NCBI GenBank assembly: GCA_963644945.1
Contig: CAVIQK010000005.1
Location: 49,222 to 113,221 of the forward strand
Length of the DNA: 64,000 nucleotides
From: CAVIQK01 sp963644945
Lineage (GTDB): Bacteria > Bacillota > Clostridia > Christensenellales > DTU072
Reading direction: 5' to 3'
Both the position numbers and the translations under genes were made by a program. Position 1 is the stretch's first letter, and each line of letters starts with the position of its first letter. Positions 36,133 to 45,591 of this stretch are shown one piece after another. Under the pieces are notes generated by a model that ran no database searches, was not told the DNA's origin, and saw only the letters and a list, made by a program, of their open reading frames with translations.

Positions 36133-36795
36133 CTATTTATCACTATTAGTGTCGTCGGAGGACTGTTCTTCAGAGTTGTCGTTAACTTTTGATGATTCTT
36201 TTATTGGATTGTTTTCCAACAAAGATTCTTCAGCTTTTGATTCATCCGCTGTAGTTGCTTTTTGGGTGGCATACTTTTTAGCATCACTATTATAGAAAAA
36301 TATTAAATAGACTATTACTACTACCGCACCTACAGTTATACAAGAATCGGCAAAATTAAATACACCTACCCAATTAAAAATGCCTTTCAAATCAATAAAA
36401 TCACGGACGTAGCCTAGGAGAAATCTATCAATCATGTTGCCTATTGCCCCTGCTAAGATTAAAATCAAACCGCTTCTTAAACAAGGATTACGCCACTTTA
36501 TTGACCAAATCTGAAATACGATTACGGCTATCGCCGAAACGAGCGAAACAAATGCCAATATCAAAGCATTTCCACTCAACACCGAAAACGCTGCTCCTGT
36601 ATTTTCTCTTGGACTAAGATTCAAAAATCCGTCTATCAATACTTTGTCTTCACCTGCTTTGGCAAGAGGTCCATAAATATACTCTTTTGTTAATAAGTCT
36701 ATTGCTACAAGTACAATTACAATTAAAATCTCAATTGCTAAAATCAAACCATACTTCTTTATTTCATCTTTTGTAGGCAACTTTATTTTGCTCAT
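36133..36795 (-). CDS. lspA: Lipoprotein signal peptidase (signal peptidase II)
   Basis: LspA cleaves signal peptides from prolipoproteins in the membrane. Four membrane segments are visible, with NTGAAFS, the catalytic Asp in IGNMIDR and the second Asp in VFNFADSCITVG. The last 50 residues are an unusual polar, Ser/Glu/Asp-rich tail. Start: ATG at 36795 (MSKIKLPTK), with AGAGGA 11 nt upstream; the longer frame upstream would run back into yggS. The same operon encodes a large lipoprotein, a likely substrate. Confidence 0.93.
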   Translation of the reverse strand: MSKIKLPTKDEIKKYGLILAIEILIVIVLVAIDLLTKEYIYGPLAKAGEDKVLIDGFLNLSPRENTGAAFSVLSGNALILAFVSLVSAIAVIVFQIWSIKWRNPCLRSGLILILAGAIGNMIDRFLLGYVRDFIDLKGIFNWVGVFNFADSCITVGAVVVIVYLIFFYNSDAKKYATQKATTADESKAEESLLENNPIKESSKVNDNSEEQSSDDTNSDK

Positions 36796-36820
36796 AAATA
36801 AATCAATCCTCTCAATGTGA

Positions 36821-37480
36821 TTATTTATATAATCTATCCCCGAATAATGCTCGCCCCGGACGTATCGAAGTAACACCGCATTCGATTGCAATGTCATAAT
36901 TTTCGGACATTCCGCCGGAATATACCGATACCGAGGAAAATTCTTTTTTCAGTCTTTCGAATAGATCTTTCCCTTCTAAAAACAGTTGTTTTAGATATAT
37001 TTTATTGGTGGTTTTTGGAGTTACTACCATAATTCCTTTTAGAGTTATTCCTTGAAGTTTTTCAATTTCATAAGCAAGTTCAAATGCGTTTTCAATAAAT
37101 ACTCCGCTTTTTGACAATTCTTTGCCCAAATTTACTTCCATCAATATATCTTGATTTATATGTTTTTTTATTGCGACAGAAGATATTTCCTTCGCCAGAT
37201 CAAGCCTATCTACAGAAGAAATATATCTAACTTCTCCAACCAAATACTTTACTTTGTTCTTTTGCAAAGTGCCTATAAAATCAAATATCGCTCCACAATC
37301 TTTCTTTTCTTTCCATTCTTGGACTTTGTTTTCGCCAAAAACTTTTACGCCCAAAGACTGGACATATTTAATTGTTTCGATATCTTGAGTTTTGGTTGCA
37401 GGGACTATTTCAACATCACCTACAATACTTTTTATTTTATTATAGTTTTGTTTAATGAGTTCTTTATCCATATTATACAT
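36821..37480 (-). CDS. YggS/YlmE-family pyridoxal-phosphate homeostasis protein
   Basis: This alanine-racemase-like fold protein binds PLP but usually has no known enzymatic activity; it maintains vitamin B6 homeostasis. The PLP lysine lies in VPATKTQ near residue 30, followed by GENKVQEW, FIGTLQKNKVKY and SVDR, and by the C-terminal phosphate-binding SGGMSENYDIAIECGVTSIRPG. The length is 219 residues. The start overlaps the lipoprotein gene by 8 bp (ATGTATAA); an ATG three codons later is possible. Confidence 0.93.
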   Translation of the reverse strand: MYNMDKELIKQNYNKIKSIVGDVEIVPATKTQDIETIKYVQSLGVKVFGENKVQEWKEKKDCGAIFDFIGTLQKNKVKYLVGEVRYISSVDRLDLAKEISSVAIKKHINQDILMEVNLGKELSKSGVFIENAFELAYEIEKLQGITLKGIMVVTPKTTNKIYLKQLFLEGKDLFERLKKEFSSVSVYSGGMSENYDIAIECGVTSIRPGRALFGDRLYK

Positions 37481-40304
37481 TTTGTATATCGAGATTTCCG
37501 TCTTTTAACTCTTTGAAATATACTGCCTTATTGTCAACTAACGATTGATATAATCCATCGTCAACAACTTTTATGGTCAAATTTTCGGCATATACCAAAG
37601 ACTCGAATGCATTTTCATGGATGTTGTTTAATGCGGTAATAGATTTAGGCAAATAAATCATTTTAATTGCAACGGACGCATTAGGAGCAGATGATTTTAT
37701 TAAAAATGCATCATCTCCAATTCCAACTACCGGCAAAGAGTTGTATTCGGATGCAATATATATGTCTTCATTATACCCTGCGTATCCGGTGACAATATAT
37801 GCATCATTCGTGCTATTTAGTTCATAAACCAAACCATAAGTTCCTTCTGCTTCGCTTTTCCATTTTGCCGTATATGTGGCAGACTCAACAACTTGAGGGA
37901 ATGTTTTTAGATAATTTTCTTGATCGCCTTTAGTCTCGAACCACCCGTTAAAGTGATATATTGTGCCATCCTCGGCTGTTACATCGGTCGTATCAAAAGT
38001 TTCTTCGATTTTGTCGCCATAGTAATAAGTCTTTGTTCTGGAATTAGAAGTCTTCATATCATCCTTAAATTGGATATGATATTCAAGTTTTTCGGCTATC
38101 AAATATATATCTATGTTATATACGAACTTGTCATCATATGTCGATGCCGTCAACCATTGGTCAATAAATGCAGAATTAAATATGATTTCGCCAAGTGAAG
38201 TAGATTCTATTCCGTTTAATTTATATTTCGTGACACGATATTGTGCTTTGACTTGAGAATTTATTTGAGAAGTATCCACATCAAACGAATTGCTTTCGCC
38301 ATAGTTTAACGAAATATAATCCGTAGTTTTTTCGGTACCGTCGGAAGAATAATCTCCTGTCAAAATATATCTATACTTTATGGATCTCAAATCGTTGATT
38401 TTAAGTATAAAAGTCATTGCACTGGACGGTTGAAGATAATCTTCTGTTATTGCATTAGACGATCCCTCAATTGTCCATCCAAAATCATTATATTCTTTAT
38501 CGTATGAAGGAACCTTCGATACTATCGCATATCGATCGGGAAGTGCAATTTTTTCGTTAAATGTTGTTTCAATTGTAGCAATAGTCGTATCACCGGATTT
38601 GAATATATTTTTGTATATATTTGCTTTTCGGTTTTCTTTTACATTTGTTGCTGCCGTAATATTAAGTGCCGATATTTCTTGAGGCGTAGTGTATTCTATT
38701 CCATCTACAACGAAATAGTAAGTATATCCTTCTTGCGTAGATAATGTCGGCGTATAATTTATCGGATTGTTATATTCCACTTGCAAGGTTTTATATTCTA
38801 CTGTGTTTTCATAGCGATAGAATTTGACATCATATTTTTTAATCGAATATACAGCGGTAAAACTATAATTTTTTGTAACATTTATAAAATTGTCAATAGG
38901 AGATAAATCATCGGTTTTGCAAAACACACCGACTTTTCCTTGTTGCGATATAACATAAGGGAAGGTGTTTATCGTGGTATTGTATGCTACCGTCAAACAT
39001 GGTACATGCACATAATATAAATTGCCGTCCATGTTCAAAACATTGGCATTAACTTCTACCGAATCCAAATAAACTTTGCCATCAATATATGAATACTCTT
39101 TACTATTTAATGTAAAAGTTCCGTTTTCTAAGGCAACGGATTGCTTTTCCATTTCATATACTTTGTTATCATACAAGTGATAATTTTTCTCGTTTTCTAC
39201 AGCATTATTAAACACATCAAACGACATAGAATTAGGTTTAATTGCTGTTTCTTTTAATAAAAACAGCGAATCTTGATTATTAAATCGTACTGTAAACAAG
39301 TCGATGTCATAGATCAAATAAACTTTAATTTTAGGCGTAAGTGAAGATTGAGAATCGAGGTAACTGCTAAGAATATCGAGTTTACAAGAATTGTCGTTTT
39401 CATATTTGATTGCTGTATATGAAGACGTTTCTGAATTTTTAATTTCCCAACCCCTAAATGTATAACCGGAAATTGCAGATGACGATGTTTTTGAGAGCAA
39501 AATCGAGCTTTTTTCTCTAGTTCCAATCGGCAAATTTGCACCGCTTACGGTATAACCGCTTTCGTTAAGTTTAGAGTCGGTTGTCAAATTATCTCGTACA
39601 ATTGTTTCACCTGTTGCGGCGATTTCTTTTCCGTCTTCGTTGATTCTAACCACATAATACTCAATATCAACTTTTCTTTTATCGACGAATTTTGCGTAAA
39701 ACGTTGTATCGGTTTTTAGTGTATATGGAAATTCCACTAGTGTCGATGATGAAAAATCGGAAGATAGATACCACTCAACATCTAAATATTCATATTTTCT
39801 TACACCATCATACAACTTATATGTATGCGACGGACGAGAAAGTTTTGAAACTGTCTTTTCTGAAATAGGTTCAATATAATTGCTTCCTAATGCACCTAAA
39901 TCAAAAACGGCTTTGTATTTTATCTCATCAACAGGTTTTTCTTTTACAATAACACATAAGAACGCTTTGTATGGTTTGCTATTCTCGTAATAAGTAACCG
40001 TAAGATTATAAATTCCAACCGATGAAAGTGAAGATAATTCAGACGAAACGAACATATCTTCGGTTGTTGAAATTTCTTCCGATGTATCGTCTCTTTTTAT
40101 AATGAGGTGATATGATGTCGGATCAAATGTGTCTCCAACAAAAATTTCTATCGGGGAATTTTCCGAACCTTCTTTAACTTTTATTGAAATTTGTTTTTCG
40201 GTAGTACCGGAATTGCTTTGAGAATCAGTGCAACCTAAAAAAGTAGCAATTACAACCACCAAAATTACAAATATGAAAATAAAATTGCGATAAAGTCTTC
40301 TCAT
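37473..40304 (-). CDS. Large surface lipoprotein with bacterial-repeat and LRR-like segments
   Basis: The N-terminus (1-24) is a lipoprotein signal peptide with hydrophobic core FIFVILVVVIATFLG and lipidation Cys25. Residues 45-125 resemble a bacterial Ig-like module (IEIFVGDTFDPTSYHL...YNLTVTYY). Several segments look like Flg_new/InlB B-repeat type (FNGWFETKGDQENY...YTAKW near 815; FRGWEIK near 290). The C-terminal 100 residues resemble a BspA-type leucine-rich repeat (VVGIGDDAF...IYLPKSI...ENAFES). I infer an exported adhesin or scaffold of 943 residues; no catalytic domain is visible. The ATG lies 8 nt after a consensus promoter, with no ribosome binding site. It heads an operon with lspA. 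Confidence 0.75.
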   Translation of the reverse strand: MRRLYRNFIFIFVILVVVIATFLGCTDSQSNSGTTEKQISIKVKEGSENSPIEIFVGDTFDPTSYHLIIKRDDTSEEISTTEDMFVSSELSSLSSVGIYNLTVTYYENSKPYKAFLCVIVKEKPVDEIKYKAVFDLGALGSNYIEPISEKTVSKLSRPSHTYKLYDGVRKYEYLDVEWYLSSDFSSSTLVEFPYTLKTDTTFYAKFVDKRKVDIEYYVVRINEDGKEIAATGETIVRDNLTTDSKLNESGYTVSGANLPIGTREKSSILLSKTSSSAISGYTFRGWEIKNSETSSYTAIKYENDNSCKLDILSSYLDSQSSLTPKIKVYLIYDIDLFTVRFNNQDSLFLLKETAIKPNSMSFDVFNNAVENEKNYHLYDNKVYEMEKQSVALENGTFTLNSKEYSYIDGKVYLDSVEVNANVLNMDGNLYYVHVPCLTVAYNTTINTFPYVISQQGKVGVFCKTDDLSPIDNFINVTKNYSFTAVYSIKKYDVKFYRYENTVEYKTLQVEYNNPINYTPTLSTQEGYTYYFVVDGIEYTTPQEISALNITAATNVKENRKANIYKNIFKSGDTTIATIETTFNEKIALPDRYAIVSKVPSYDKEYNDFGWTIEGSSNAITEDYLQPSSAMTFILKINDLRSIKYRYILTGDYSSDGTEKTTDYISLNYGESNSFDVDTSQINSQVKAQYRVTKYKLNGIESTSLGEIIFNSAFIDQWLTASTYDDKFVYNIDIYLIAEKLEYHIQFKDDMKTSNSRTKTYYYGDKIEETFDTTDVTAEDGTIYHFNGWFETKGDQENYLKTFPQVVESATYTAKWKSEAEGTYGLVYELNSTNDAYIVTGYAGYNEDIYIASEYNSLPVVGIGDDAFLIKSSAPNASVAIKMIYLPKSITALNNIHENAFESLVYAENLTIKVVDDGLYQSLVDNKAVYFKELKDGNLDIQNV

Positions 40305-40312
40305 ACATTTTT

Positions 40313-40342
40313 ATTATATTCTATTAAGAATATAAATGTCAA
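40313..40342 (-). promoter_or_regulatory. Consensus promoter abutting the lipoprotein gene
   Basis: TTGACA (40337-40342), 18-nt spacer, TATAAT (40313-40318) on the minus strand; both hexamers are perfect. The -10 box ends 8 nt before the ATG at 40304. Confidence 0.8.
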
Positions 40343-40357
40343 TAATTAAAATAATAC

Positions 40358-40383
40358 AAAAGGCCCGCATTTGCGAGCCTTTT
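40358..40383 (-). terminator. Intrinsic terminator of pnp
   Basis: A 12-bp stem (AAAAGGCTCGCA / TGCGGGCCTTTT on the minus strand, one G-T pair) with a tiny loop sits after pnp. Its A-rich and T-rich flanks make it potentially bidirectional. Confidence 0.85.
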
Positions 40384-40414
40384 TGTCATTAAGTATTCTA
40401 AATTATGACGATTT

Positions 40415-42496
40415 TTAGAGTTTTTCAACAAGTCTAAGATCTACACCTTTTTCGGAAATCTTAATAACTTCAACTCTTACTTTATCTCCAATATTTACGA
40501 CGTCTTCAACTTTTTCAACTCTTTCTTTTTTAAGTTTTGAAATATGAATCATTCCGTCTTTTCCGGGGGCATATTCAACGAATGCACCGAAGCCATAAAT
40601 TCTAACAACTTTGCCGTCGTAAAGCTCGCCAACTTCGGGATCTTTAACGATGCCGTTGATCATCTTCTTGGCCTTATCAATAGACTCTTGATCAATGGAA
40701 GATACAAGAACTCTTCCGTCGTCATTAATGTCAATTTTTACGCCTGTTTCTGCAATGATTTTATTTATAGTTTTTCCACCGCTACCGATAACATCTTTGA
40801 TTTTATCGGGATCGATGTCAAAAGATACAATTTTAGGAGCAAACTTAGAAAGTTCTTTTCTAGGAGCAGGTAAAACTTCTAGCATCTTGTTGAGAATAAA
40901 GAGTCTTCCTTGTCTTGCTTGTTCTAGGGCTGTACGAAGAATTTGCTCGTTGATACCTTTAATTTTGATATCCATTTGAATTGCAGTGATACCATCTTTG
41001 GTGCCGGCGACTTTGAAGTCCATATCGCCAAAGAAGTCTTCCAAACCTTGAATATCGCTCATAATTGAAACTTTGCCGGTTTCATCATTTTTGATAAGTC
41101 CCATTGCTATTCCTGCTACAGGAGCCTTAATCGGTACACCTGCATCCATCAAAGCCAAAGTGGAACCGCATACAGATGCTTGTGAAGTTGAACCATTAGA
41201 GGAAAGGATTTCCGAAACAGTTCTTATTGCATACGGGAAGCTTTCTTCGTTGGGAAGAACGGGTTCTAGTGCTCTTTCAGCAAGTGCGCCGTGTCCTATT
41301 TCACGTCTGCCGGGGGTTCTTAGAGGTTTTGCTTCACCGGTAGAATATCCGGGCATATTGTAATGGTGCATATATCTCTTGAAGTTTTCTTCGTCGATAC
41401 CTTCTAGTTTTTGAACATCGGAAATCGGTCCGAGTGTGGCCGTTGTAAGTGCTTGGGTTTGGCCTCTTGTAAACACGCCTGAACCATGGACTCTGGGAAG
41501 GATACCCGCTTCACACCAAATAGGTCTAATTTCGGTAAGAGTTCTTCCGTCGGGACGAACACCTTCGTTTTCGATACGGCTACGAACATATTTCTTTTTG
41601 AGAATATAAACTTCATCGGCAACATCTTTTAGATTGTCGGGATAAATATCTTTGAAGTGGTCTTGAATGTCTTGATCAACTTCTTCTTCTCTCTTTTGAC
41701 GTTTTGTTCTGTCAAACTCTGCAAACATATATTCGATTTTGTCTTGAGCATACGCTTTGACTGCATCGGCAATGTCTTCAGGGACATGTTTTATAGGTAT
41801 AATTGTCTTTTCTTTTCCGACTTCCTTTTGAATGTCTTCTATAAATGCAACAATCTTCTTGATTTCTTCGTGGCCAAACAAAATGGCACCAAGCATTTCT
41901 TCTTCGCTTATTTCGTAAGAACCTGCTTCAACCATCATTATTGCATCTTTCGTGCCTGCAAGGTTGAGTGCGAGAAGCGATTTTGCTCTTTGTTCTGCAT
42001 CAGGGTTGATAACATATTGTCCGTCAACATAACCGACAACAACCGATCCGGTAGGGCCATTGAAGGGAATATCGGATACCGTAAGGGCGATAGACGAACC
42101 AATCATTGCAAGCACTTCGGGAGAGTTGTTGGGATCAACCGATAATGCTGTGGCAATAACAATTACATCGTTGAAAATTCCTTTGTCAAATAAAGGTCTA
42201 ATAGGTCTGTCAATAAGACGTGATGTAAGAATTGCTTTATCACTGGGACGACCTTCTCTCTTTTTGAATCCTCCGGGAATTTTTCCTACGGCGTACATTT
42301 TTTCTTCAAAATCTACTCCGAGAGGGAAATAATCCATACCGTCTCTTGCGGTTTTGGACATTGTTGCATTGACAAGAACTACTGTGTCACCCATTCTAAC
42401 GATACATTCGCCGTTGGATTGACCGCAGTATCCGCCAATTTCGACGGACAATTCTCTGCCGCCTACCATTGTCTTAAAAATTCTGCTTTCTTTCAT
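40415..42496 (-). CDS. pnp: Polynucleotide phosphorylase
   Basis: PNPase degrades RNA 3'-5' with phosphate and is part of RNA turnover. Two RNase PH domains are present (first with VNATMSK and FFPLTVDFEE-like YFPLGVDFEEKMYAVGKIPGG; second with GSGVFTRGQTQAL and FMDAGVPI-like LMDAGVPIKAPVAG). The KH domain has IGSGGKTINKIIAETG near residue 562, followed by an S1 domain at about 620-690. The length of 693 is normal. It follows rpsO, as in most bacteria, with a terminator between. Confidence 0.97.
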   Translation of the reverse strand: MKESRIFKTMVGGRELSVEIGGYCGQSNGECIVRMGDTVVLVNATMSKTARDGMDYFPLGVDFEEKMYAVGKIPGGFKKREGRPSDKAILTSRLIDRPIRPLFDKGIFNDVIVIATALSVDPNNSPEVLAMIGSSIALTVSDIPFNGPTGSVVVGYVDGQYVINPDAEQRAKSLLALNLAGTKDAIMMVEAGSYEISEEEMLGAILFGHEEIKKIVAFIEDIQKEVGKEKTIIPIKHVPEDIADAVKAYAQDKIEYMFAEFDRTKRQKREEEVDQDIQDHFKDIYPDNLKDVADEVYILKKKYVRSRIENEGVRPDGRTLTEIRPIWCEAGILPRVHGSGVFTRGQTQALTTATLGPISDVQKLEGIDEENFKRYMHHYNMPGYSTGEAKPLRTPGRREIGHGALAERALEPVLPNEESFPYAIRTVSEILSSNGSTSQASVCGSTLALMDAGVPIKAPVAGIAMGLIKNDETGKVSIMSDIQGLEDFFGDMDFKVAGTKDGITAIQMDIKIKGINEQILRTALEQARQGRLFILNKMLEVLPAPRKELSKFAPKIVSFDIDPDKIKDVIGSGGKTINKIIAETGVKIDINDDGRVLVSSIDQESIDKAKKMINGIVKDPEVGELYDGKVVRIYGFGAFVEYAPGKDGMIHISKLKKERVEKVEDVVNIGDKVRVEVIKISEKGVDLRLVEKL

Positions 42497-42564
42497 TGTT
42501 CCTCCATGACTGCACTTCTTCAGCAGTCGAATTTATATAAATATTTTTGTTTTAATCGATAAAA

Positions 42565-42585
42565 AGGGGTGGAAAAACCACCCCT
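42565..42585 (-). terminator. Terminator between rpsO and pnp
   Basis: An 8-bp perfect stem (AGGGGTGG / CCACCCCT) with a 5-nt loop is followed by TTTT on the minus strand. Confidence 0.88.
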
Positions 42586-42598
42586 ATAGTCGGACCAA

Positions 42599-42865
42599 TT
42601 ATTTTGTTCTCAGGTTGAGTGCCTGTGAAATTGCTCTGTATCTTTCAATATCGGTCTTTTTGAGATATCCGAGAAGGTTCTTTCTTTTACCGACCATTTT
42701 AAGAAGTCCGCGTCTTGAATCGTTGTCCTGTTTGTGTGTACGGAGATGTTCGGTAAGTTCTGCAATTCTTTCTGTAAGGATTGCGATTTGAACTTCTGCA
42801 CATCCGGTATCGGACTCAGATTTGCCGTAAGTTTTTACGATTTCTTCTACTCTTGATTTTTCCAT
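42599..42865 (-). CDS. rpsO: 30S ribosomal protein S15
   Basis: S15 binds 16S rRNA early in 30S assembly. The 88-residue protein has the family pattern [47 protein letters not shown]. The start is the ATG at 42865 with AGGAGAC upstream; the longer frame that extends 22 codons upstream covers the leader and is rejected. S15 often represses its own mRNA. Confidence 0.96.
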   Translation of the reverse strand: MEKSRVEEIVKTYGKSESDTGCAEVQIAILTERIAELTEHLRTHKQDNDSRRGLLKMVGKRKNLLGYLKKTDIERYRAISQALNLRTK

Positions 42866-42944
42866 TTTTTGTCTCCTATTTATTTGTAGTCGCCCTAGAC
42901 CGAATATAAATCCAATAGGAAGGGTTGACATCCAGTCAAAGGTC
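42866..42944 (-). promoter_or_regulatory. Probable autoregulatory leader of rpsO
   Basis: The leader of about 79 nt can fold into a three-way junction: GACC near the 5' end pairs with GGTC near the 3' end, enclosing a hairpin TTGAC/GTCAA and a second hairpin TTCC/GGAT-type. S15 is known to bind such three-way junctions or GU/GC motifs in its mRNA leader. The fold was drawn by eye. Confidence 0.45.
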
Positions 42945-42950
42945 GCTATT

Positions 42951-42979
42951 AATATATCACAAATAAAATATCGTGTAAA
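42951..42979 (-). promoter_or_regulatory. Promoter for rpsO-pnp
   Basis: TTTACA (42974-42979), 17-nt spacer, TATATT (42951-42956) on the minus strand. Confidence 0.65.
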
Positions 42980-42988
42980 GCGAAATTA

Positions 42989-43016
42989 TTAAAAAACCGA
43001 GAATAATTTATTATTC
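42989..43016 (-). terminator. Possible terminator of the thyA-to-ECF operon
   Basis: A 7-bp stem (GAATAAT / ATTATTC) that includes the stop codon of the ECF gene is followed after TCGG by a run of six Ts on the minus strand. Confidence 0.5.
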
Positions 43017-43580
43017 TTTATTTGTGTTTTCGATGTCGTCATCACCGTGCGAAATCGATTTCTTTTTTATGTCATAAGTTGTCACAATAATTCCCGACAA
43101 TAATATCGATGCACCCGATTGAATCAAATTAAAAGGAATTTCGGAAACGGCAAGCGATAAACTCTGTGATATAGCCAGCCATCTAACAACAAAATACCCT
43201 AAAATCATCAATAACGACGAGCCGAAAAATGTTAAAATTACGAATAGCCTTGCTGTTTTCACTTTTGACACATTTTTCTTTATGATGGTACAGAGTAATC
43301 CCGAAACCAGACCTTCTAAACCTTTAATTATCAATGTCCAAGGTGCCCAATAGGCATATCCGCCTAAAAAATCGGCAAGCATTGAGCCAATGCCCCCTGA
43401 GAGCATTGTTGCCAATCCTCCTGTAAAATATGCAGAAATAAAAATCACCGCATCTCCAAGATTGATGTATCCGTCAAGTGACACAGGAATTTTCAGAAAC
43501 AGTGTTGACGCAGTCGTCAAAGCCATCATAATCGCTGTAAGCGATATTTTTTTAAGGTATTTACTTCTCTTTGTTTCCAC
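43011..43580 (-). CDS. ECF transporter substrate-binding (S) component, HmpT-like
   Basis: The 189-residue membrane protein has about six hydrophobic segments and the S-component pattern IPVSLDGYINLGDAVIFISAYFTGG...GSMLADFLGGYAYWAPWTLIIKGLEG, which resembles the HmpT-like group thought to take up thiamine-precursor or related vitamins. S components dock to a shared energizing module (EcfT, EcfA1, EcfA2), which is not in this window. The substrate is inferred only. The last gene of the operon; its start lies inside the end of the hemZ-like gene (20-bp overlap). Confidence 0.8.
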   Translation of the reverse strand: METKRSKYLKKISLTAIMMALTTASTLFLKIPVSLDGYINLGDAVIFISAYFTGGLATMLSGGIGSMLADFLGGYAYWAPWTLIIKGLEGLVSGLLCTIIKKNVSKVKTARLFVILTFFGSSLLMILGYFVVRWLAISQSLSLAVSEIPFNLIQSGASILLSGIIVTTYDIKKKSISHGDDDIENTNKE

Positions 43581-44979
43581 AAAAGAAATCCCTTTTCTTG
43601 TTAATAATTTCGTCTATACGCAAAAGATATTCCTCGAATCCTTTTGGAGTAGATAGGCGTTCAATTTTACGGCCATTGTTTGAGACAAGTTTTGACATAC
43701 TTCCTGCCCCTGCCGAAAGTATTGTCGTCGTATCTTCCATTACATCAATATTATAGATGCATTGTTTTCCCTTTTTGGAATATCCTGTATTTTCAAGATT
43801 GTCTGCGGAATTTTTTTGTCTATACATATAATATGGAAAATATCCCGCATCTCGCAATCTATAATGAGCAAAAGACAACATTTCCGAAACATCTCCAAAA
43901 AAATTCTTTGTTTTGCCTTCTTCTGAAATTCTAGAACCTCTTTTGAGGGATAATGAATGGATTGTGATGGAATCCGAATCAAGTAATATCGCCTTATTTA
44001 TACTCGTCTTGAAATTGTCAACTGTTTCATCCGTAAGGCCGGCTATCAAGTCGATATTTATAGATAAGTTGTGAGATTTGAGAATGTCGTACGCATTGTA
44101 AAAATCGGCAATCGTATGTTTTCTACCAATTTTTTGCAATGTTTCGTCAAAAAATGTTTGTGGATTTACGGATGTTCTCGTGACACCGTTTTTATTAAGT
44201 ACTTCGGCAAGTTCTTTTGTGATTGTATCAGGTCGTCCACATTCTACGGTAAACTCCGGAGCAATGCCTTTTATTTCTTTCAAAATATCGTCTAAAATCT
44301 CCGTAGGAAGAACCGAAGGTGTCCCGCCTCCAACATATACAGATCTAATTTTATATTGTTTTTCCTTGGAAATTTTCTTTAACAAGCAAATTTCTCTAAC
44401 TACGGCATCTCTATATTCTTCTATCCTTTTTTCGATCCTCTTATATTCGGAACTAATGAAGGAACAATAATTGCATCTTGTTGGACAAAAAGGTATATGA
44501 ACATAAATGTCGGCATTGTTTTCAGACAAATCGTAAATGCCTTGCTGATTTTCAACAACCGTCGAAATCAAAGAGGCTTTATCATCTGACACAAAAAATT
44601 CTTTAATTAAATATTCTTTATCTAATCCGTTTTTTATTGCATCGTGCATAAGTTTTGTCGGCCGTACACCTGTAAGACTGCCATACGGTAAAGATATTCC
44701 AAGATAACTTGACAAATATTTGTAGAGGGTATTTTTATATAAACGTTTTGAAAGTTTCTTAAATAAATTAAAGTCGTCGGTATTTTGATACGAGACTGTT
44801 TCTTTATCCTTAAATGTGCTTGTTATTTCTCCGTAAAAATTACCATTCTCGGCAGTTGCATACAATGAAATTTCATTTAGTGCCAAATCATCCACCACAA
44901 TATATGGGGAAAATGCTCTTACAATTTCTTCTGCTTCTCGCAAATATTCAGGTAAATCGGTGCGTAACTTTATATTCAT
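43561..44979 (-). CDS. hemZ: HemZ-type radical SAM coproporphyrinogen dehydrogenase-like protein
   Basis: A radical SAM enzyme with the cluster motif CPTRCNYCSF near residue 170 (CX3CX2C), preceded by about 160 residues typical of the HemZ subgroup. It then has VYVGGGTPSVLP, TVECGRPDTI and the SVNPQTFFDETLQKIGRKHT run. HemN relatives convert coproporphyrinogen III to protoporphyrinogen or act as heme chaperones; the HemZ group of Clostridia often occurs without a heme pathway, so the reaction is uncertain. The length of 472 is normal. It follows the MBL gene by one base. Confidence 0.88.
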   Translation of the reverse strand: MNIKLRTDLPEYLREAEEIVRAFSPYIVVDDLALNEISLYATAENGNFYGEITSTFKDKETVSYQNTDDFNLFKKLSKRLYKNTLYKYLSSYLGISLPYGSLTGVRPTKLMHDAIKNGLDKEYLIKEFFVSDDKASLISTVVENQQGIYDLSENNADIYVHIPFCPTRCNYCSFISSEYKRIEKRIEEYRDAVVREICLLKKISKEKQYKIRSVYVGGGTPSVLPTEILDDILKEIKGIAPEFTVECGRPDTITKELAEVLNKNGVTRTSVNPQTFFDETLQKIGRKHTIADFYNAYDILKSHNLSINIDLIAGLTDETVDNFKTSINKAILLDSDSITIHSLSLKRGSRISEEGKTKNFFGDVSEMLSFAHYRLRDAGYFPYYMYRQKNSADNLENTGYSKKGKQCIYNIDVMEDTTTILSAGAGSMSKLVSNNGRKIERLSTPKGFEEYLLRIDEIINKKRDFFCGNKEK

Positions 44980-45591
44980 TTATCGTAGCGGATTGATAAT
45001 TTTTTCGTCTTTTACAGTAGTAAATTCTCCGTGTCCCGGGTAGATCGTATAATTTTCGTCCAAATTCAAGATTTTGCCGACCGATGATCTAATCTCTAAA
45101 AACTCTCCGTCATAAAAATCGGTCCTACCAAAACTTCCTCTAAACAATGTGTCACCTGAAAAAATAGCATTATCTATTAAGTAACATACACTGCCTTTGC
45201 TGTGACCGGGGGTATGCATAACACGAAATTCCATTCCGCATTCATTTATAACATCTCCGTCACAAACATTGATTTCACCTACTGTTTCCGGAATTTTTGT
45301 CTTTGACAAATTTGTTGAAGAATGTAGTTTATCGTTGTCTAAAACGTGGATATAGATTCTTGCGCCGTCGCTCTCGAATTTTCTTGCCGAGCCTATATGA
45401 TCAAAATGTCCATGTGTAAGCAATACTGCCCTAACTTTTAGATTGTTAGTTTTTGCCACGTTTAATATTTTTTCATAATTTTTCGGCGCATCGATTAGAA
45501 CTGCATCGCATTCTCCATCTTTATGCACCAAATATGCATTATTGCCTAAAAATCCTATTCCCGTTATGGGAATTATTTTAATATTTTGCAT
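44980..45591 (-). CDS. Metallo-beta-lactamase-fold hydrolase (glyoxalase II-like)
   Basis: The zinc-binding motif THGHFDHIG is near residue 59, followed by HTPGHSKGSVC near 130, SGDTLF near 146 and a C-terminal PGHGEFT, giving the full glyoxalase II-type ligand set. The 203-residue length corresponds to the short YcbL-like group. Substrate is probably a thioester. The start overlaps icd by 14 bp. Confidence 0.87.
   Translation of the reverse strand: MQNIKIIPITGIGFLGNNAYLVHKDGECDAVLIDAPKNYEKILNVAKTNNLKVRAVLLTHGHFDHIGSARKFESDGARIYIHVLDNDKLHSSTNLSKTKIPETVGEINVCDGDVINECGMEFRVMHTPGHSKGSVCYLIDNAIFSGDTLFRGSFGRTDFYDGEFLEIRSSVGKILNLDENYTIYPGHGEFTTVKDEKIINPLR

Noticed and set aside
36796..36897. 34-codon N-terminal extension of LspA
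   Set aside because: It would overlap the end of yggS; the LspA membrane topology starts after the ATG at 36795.
42866..42931. 22-codon N-terminal extension of S15
   Set aside because: AGGAGAC precedes the internal ATG and the extension covers the leader; the S15 family starts at MEKSRVEEI.
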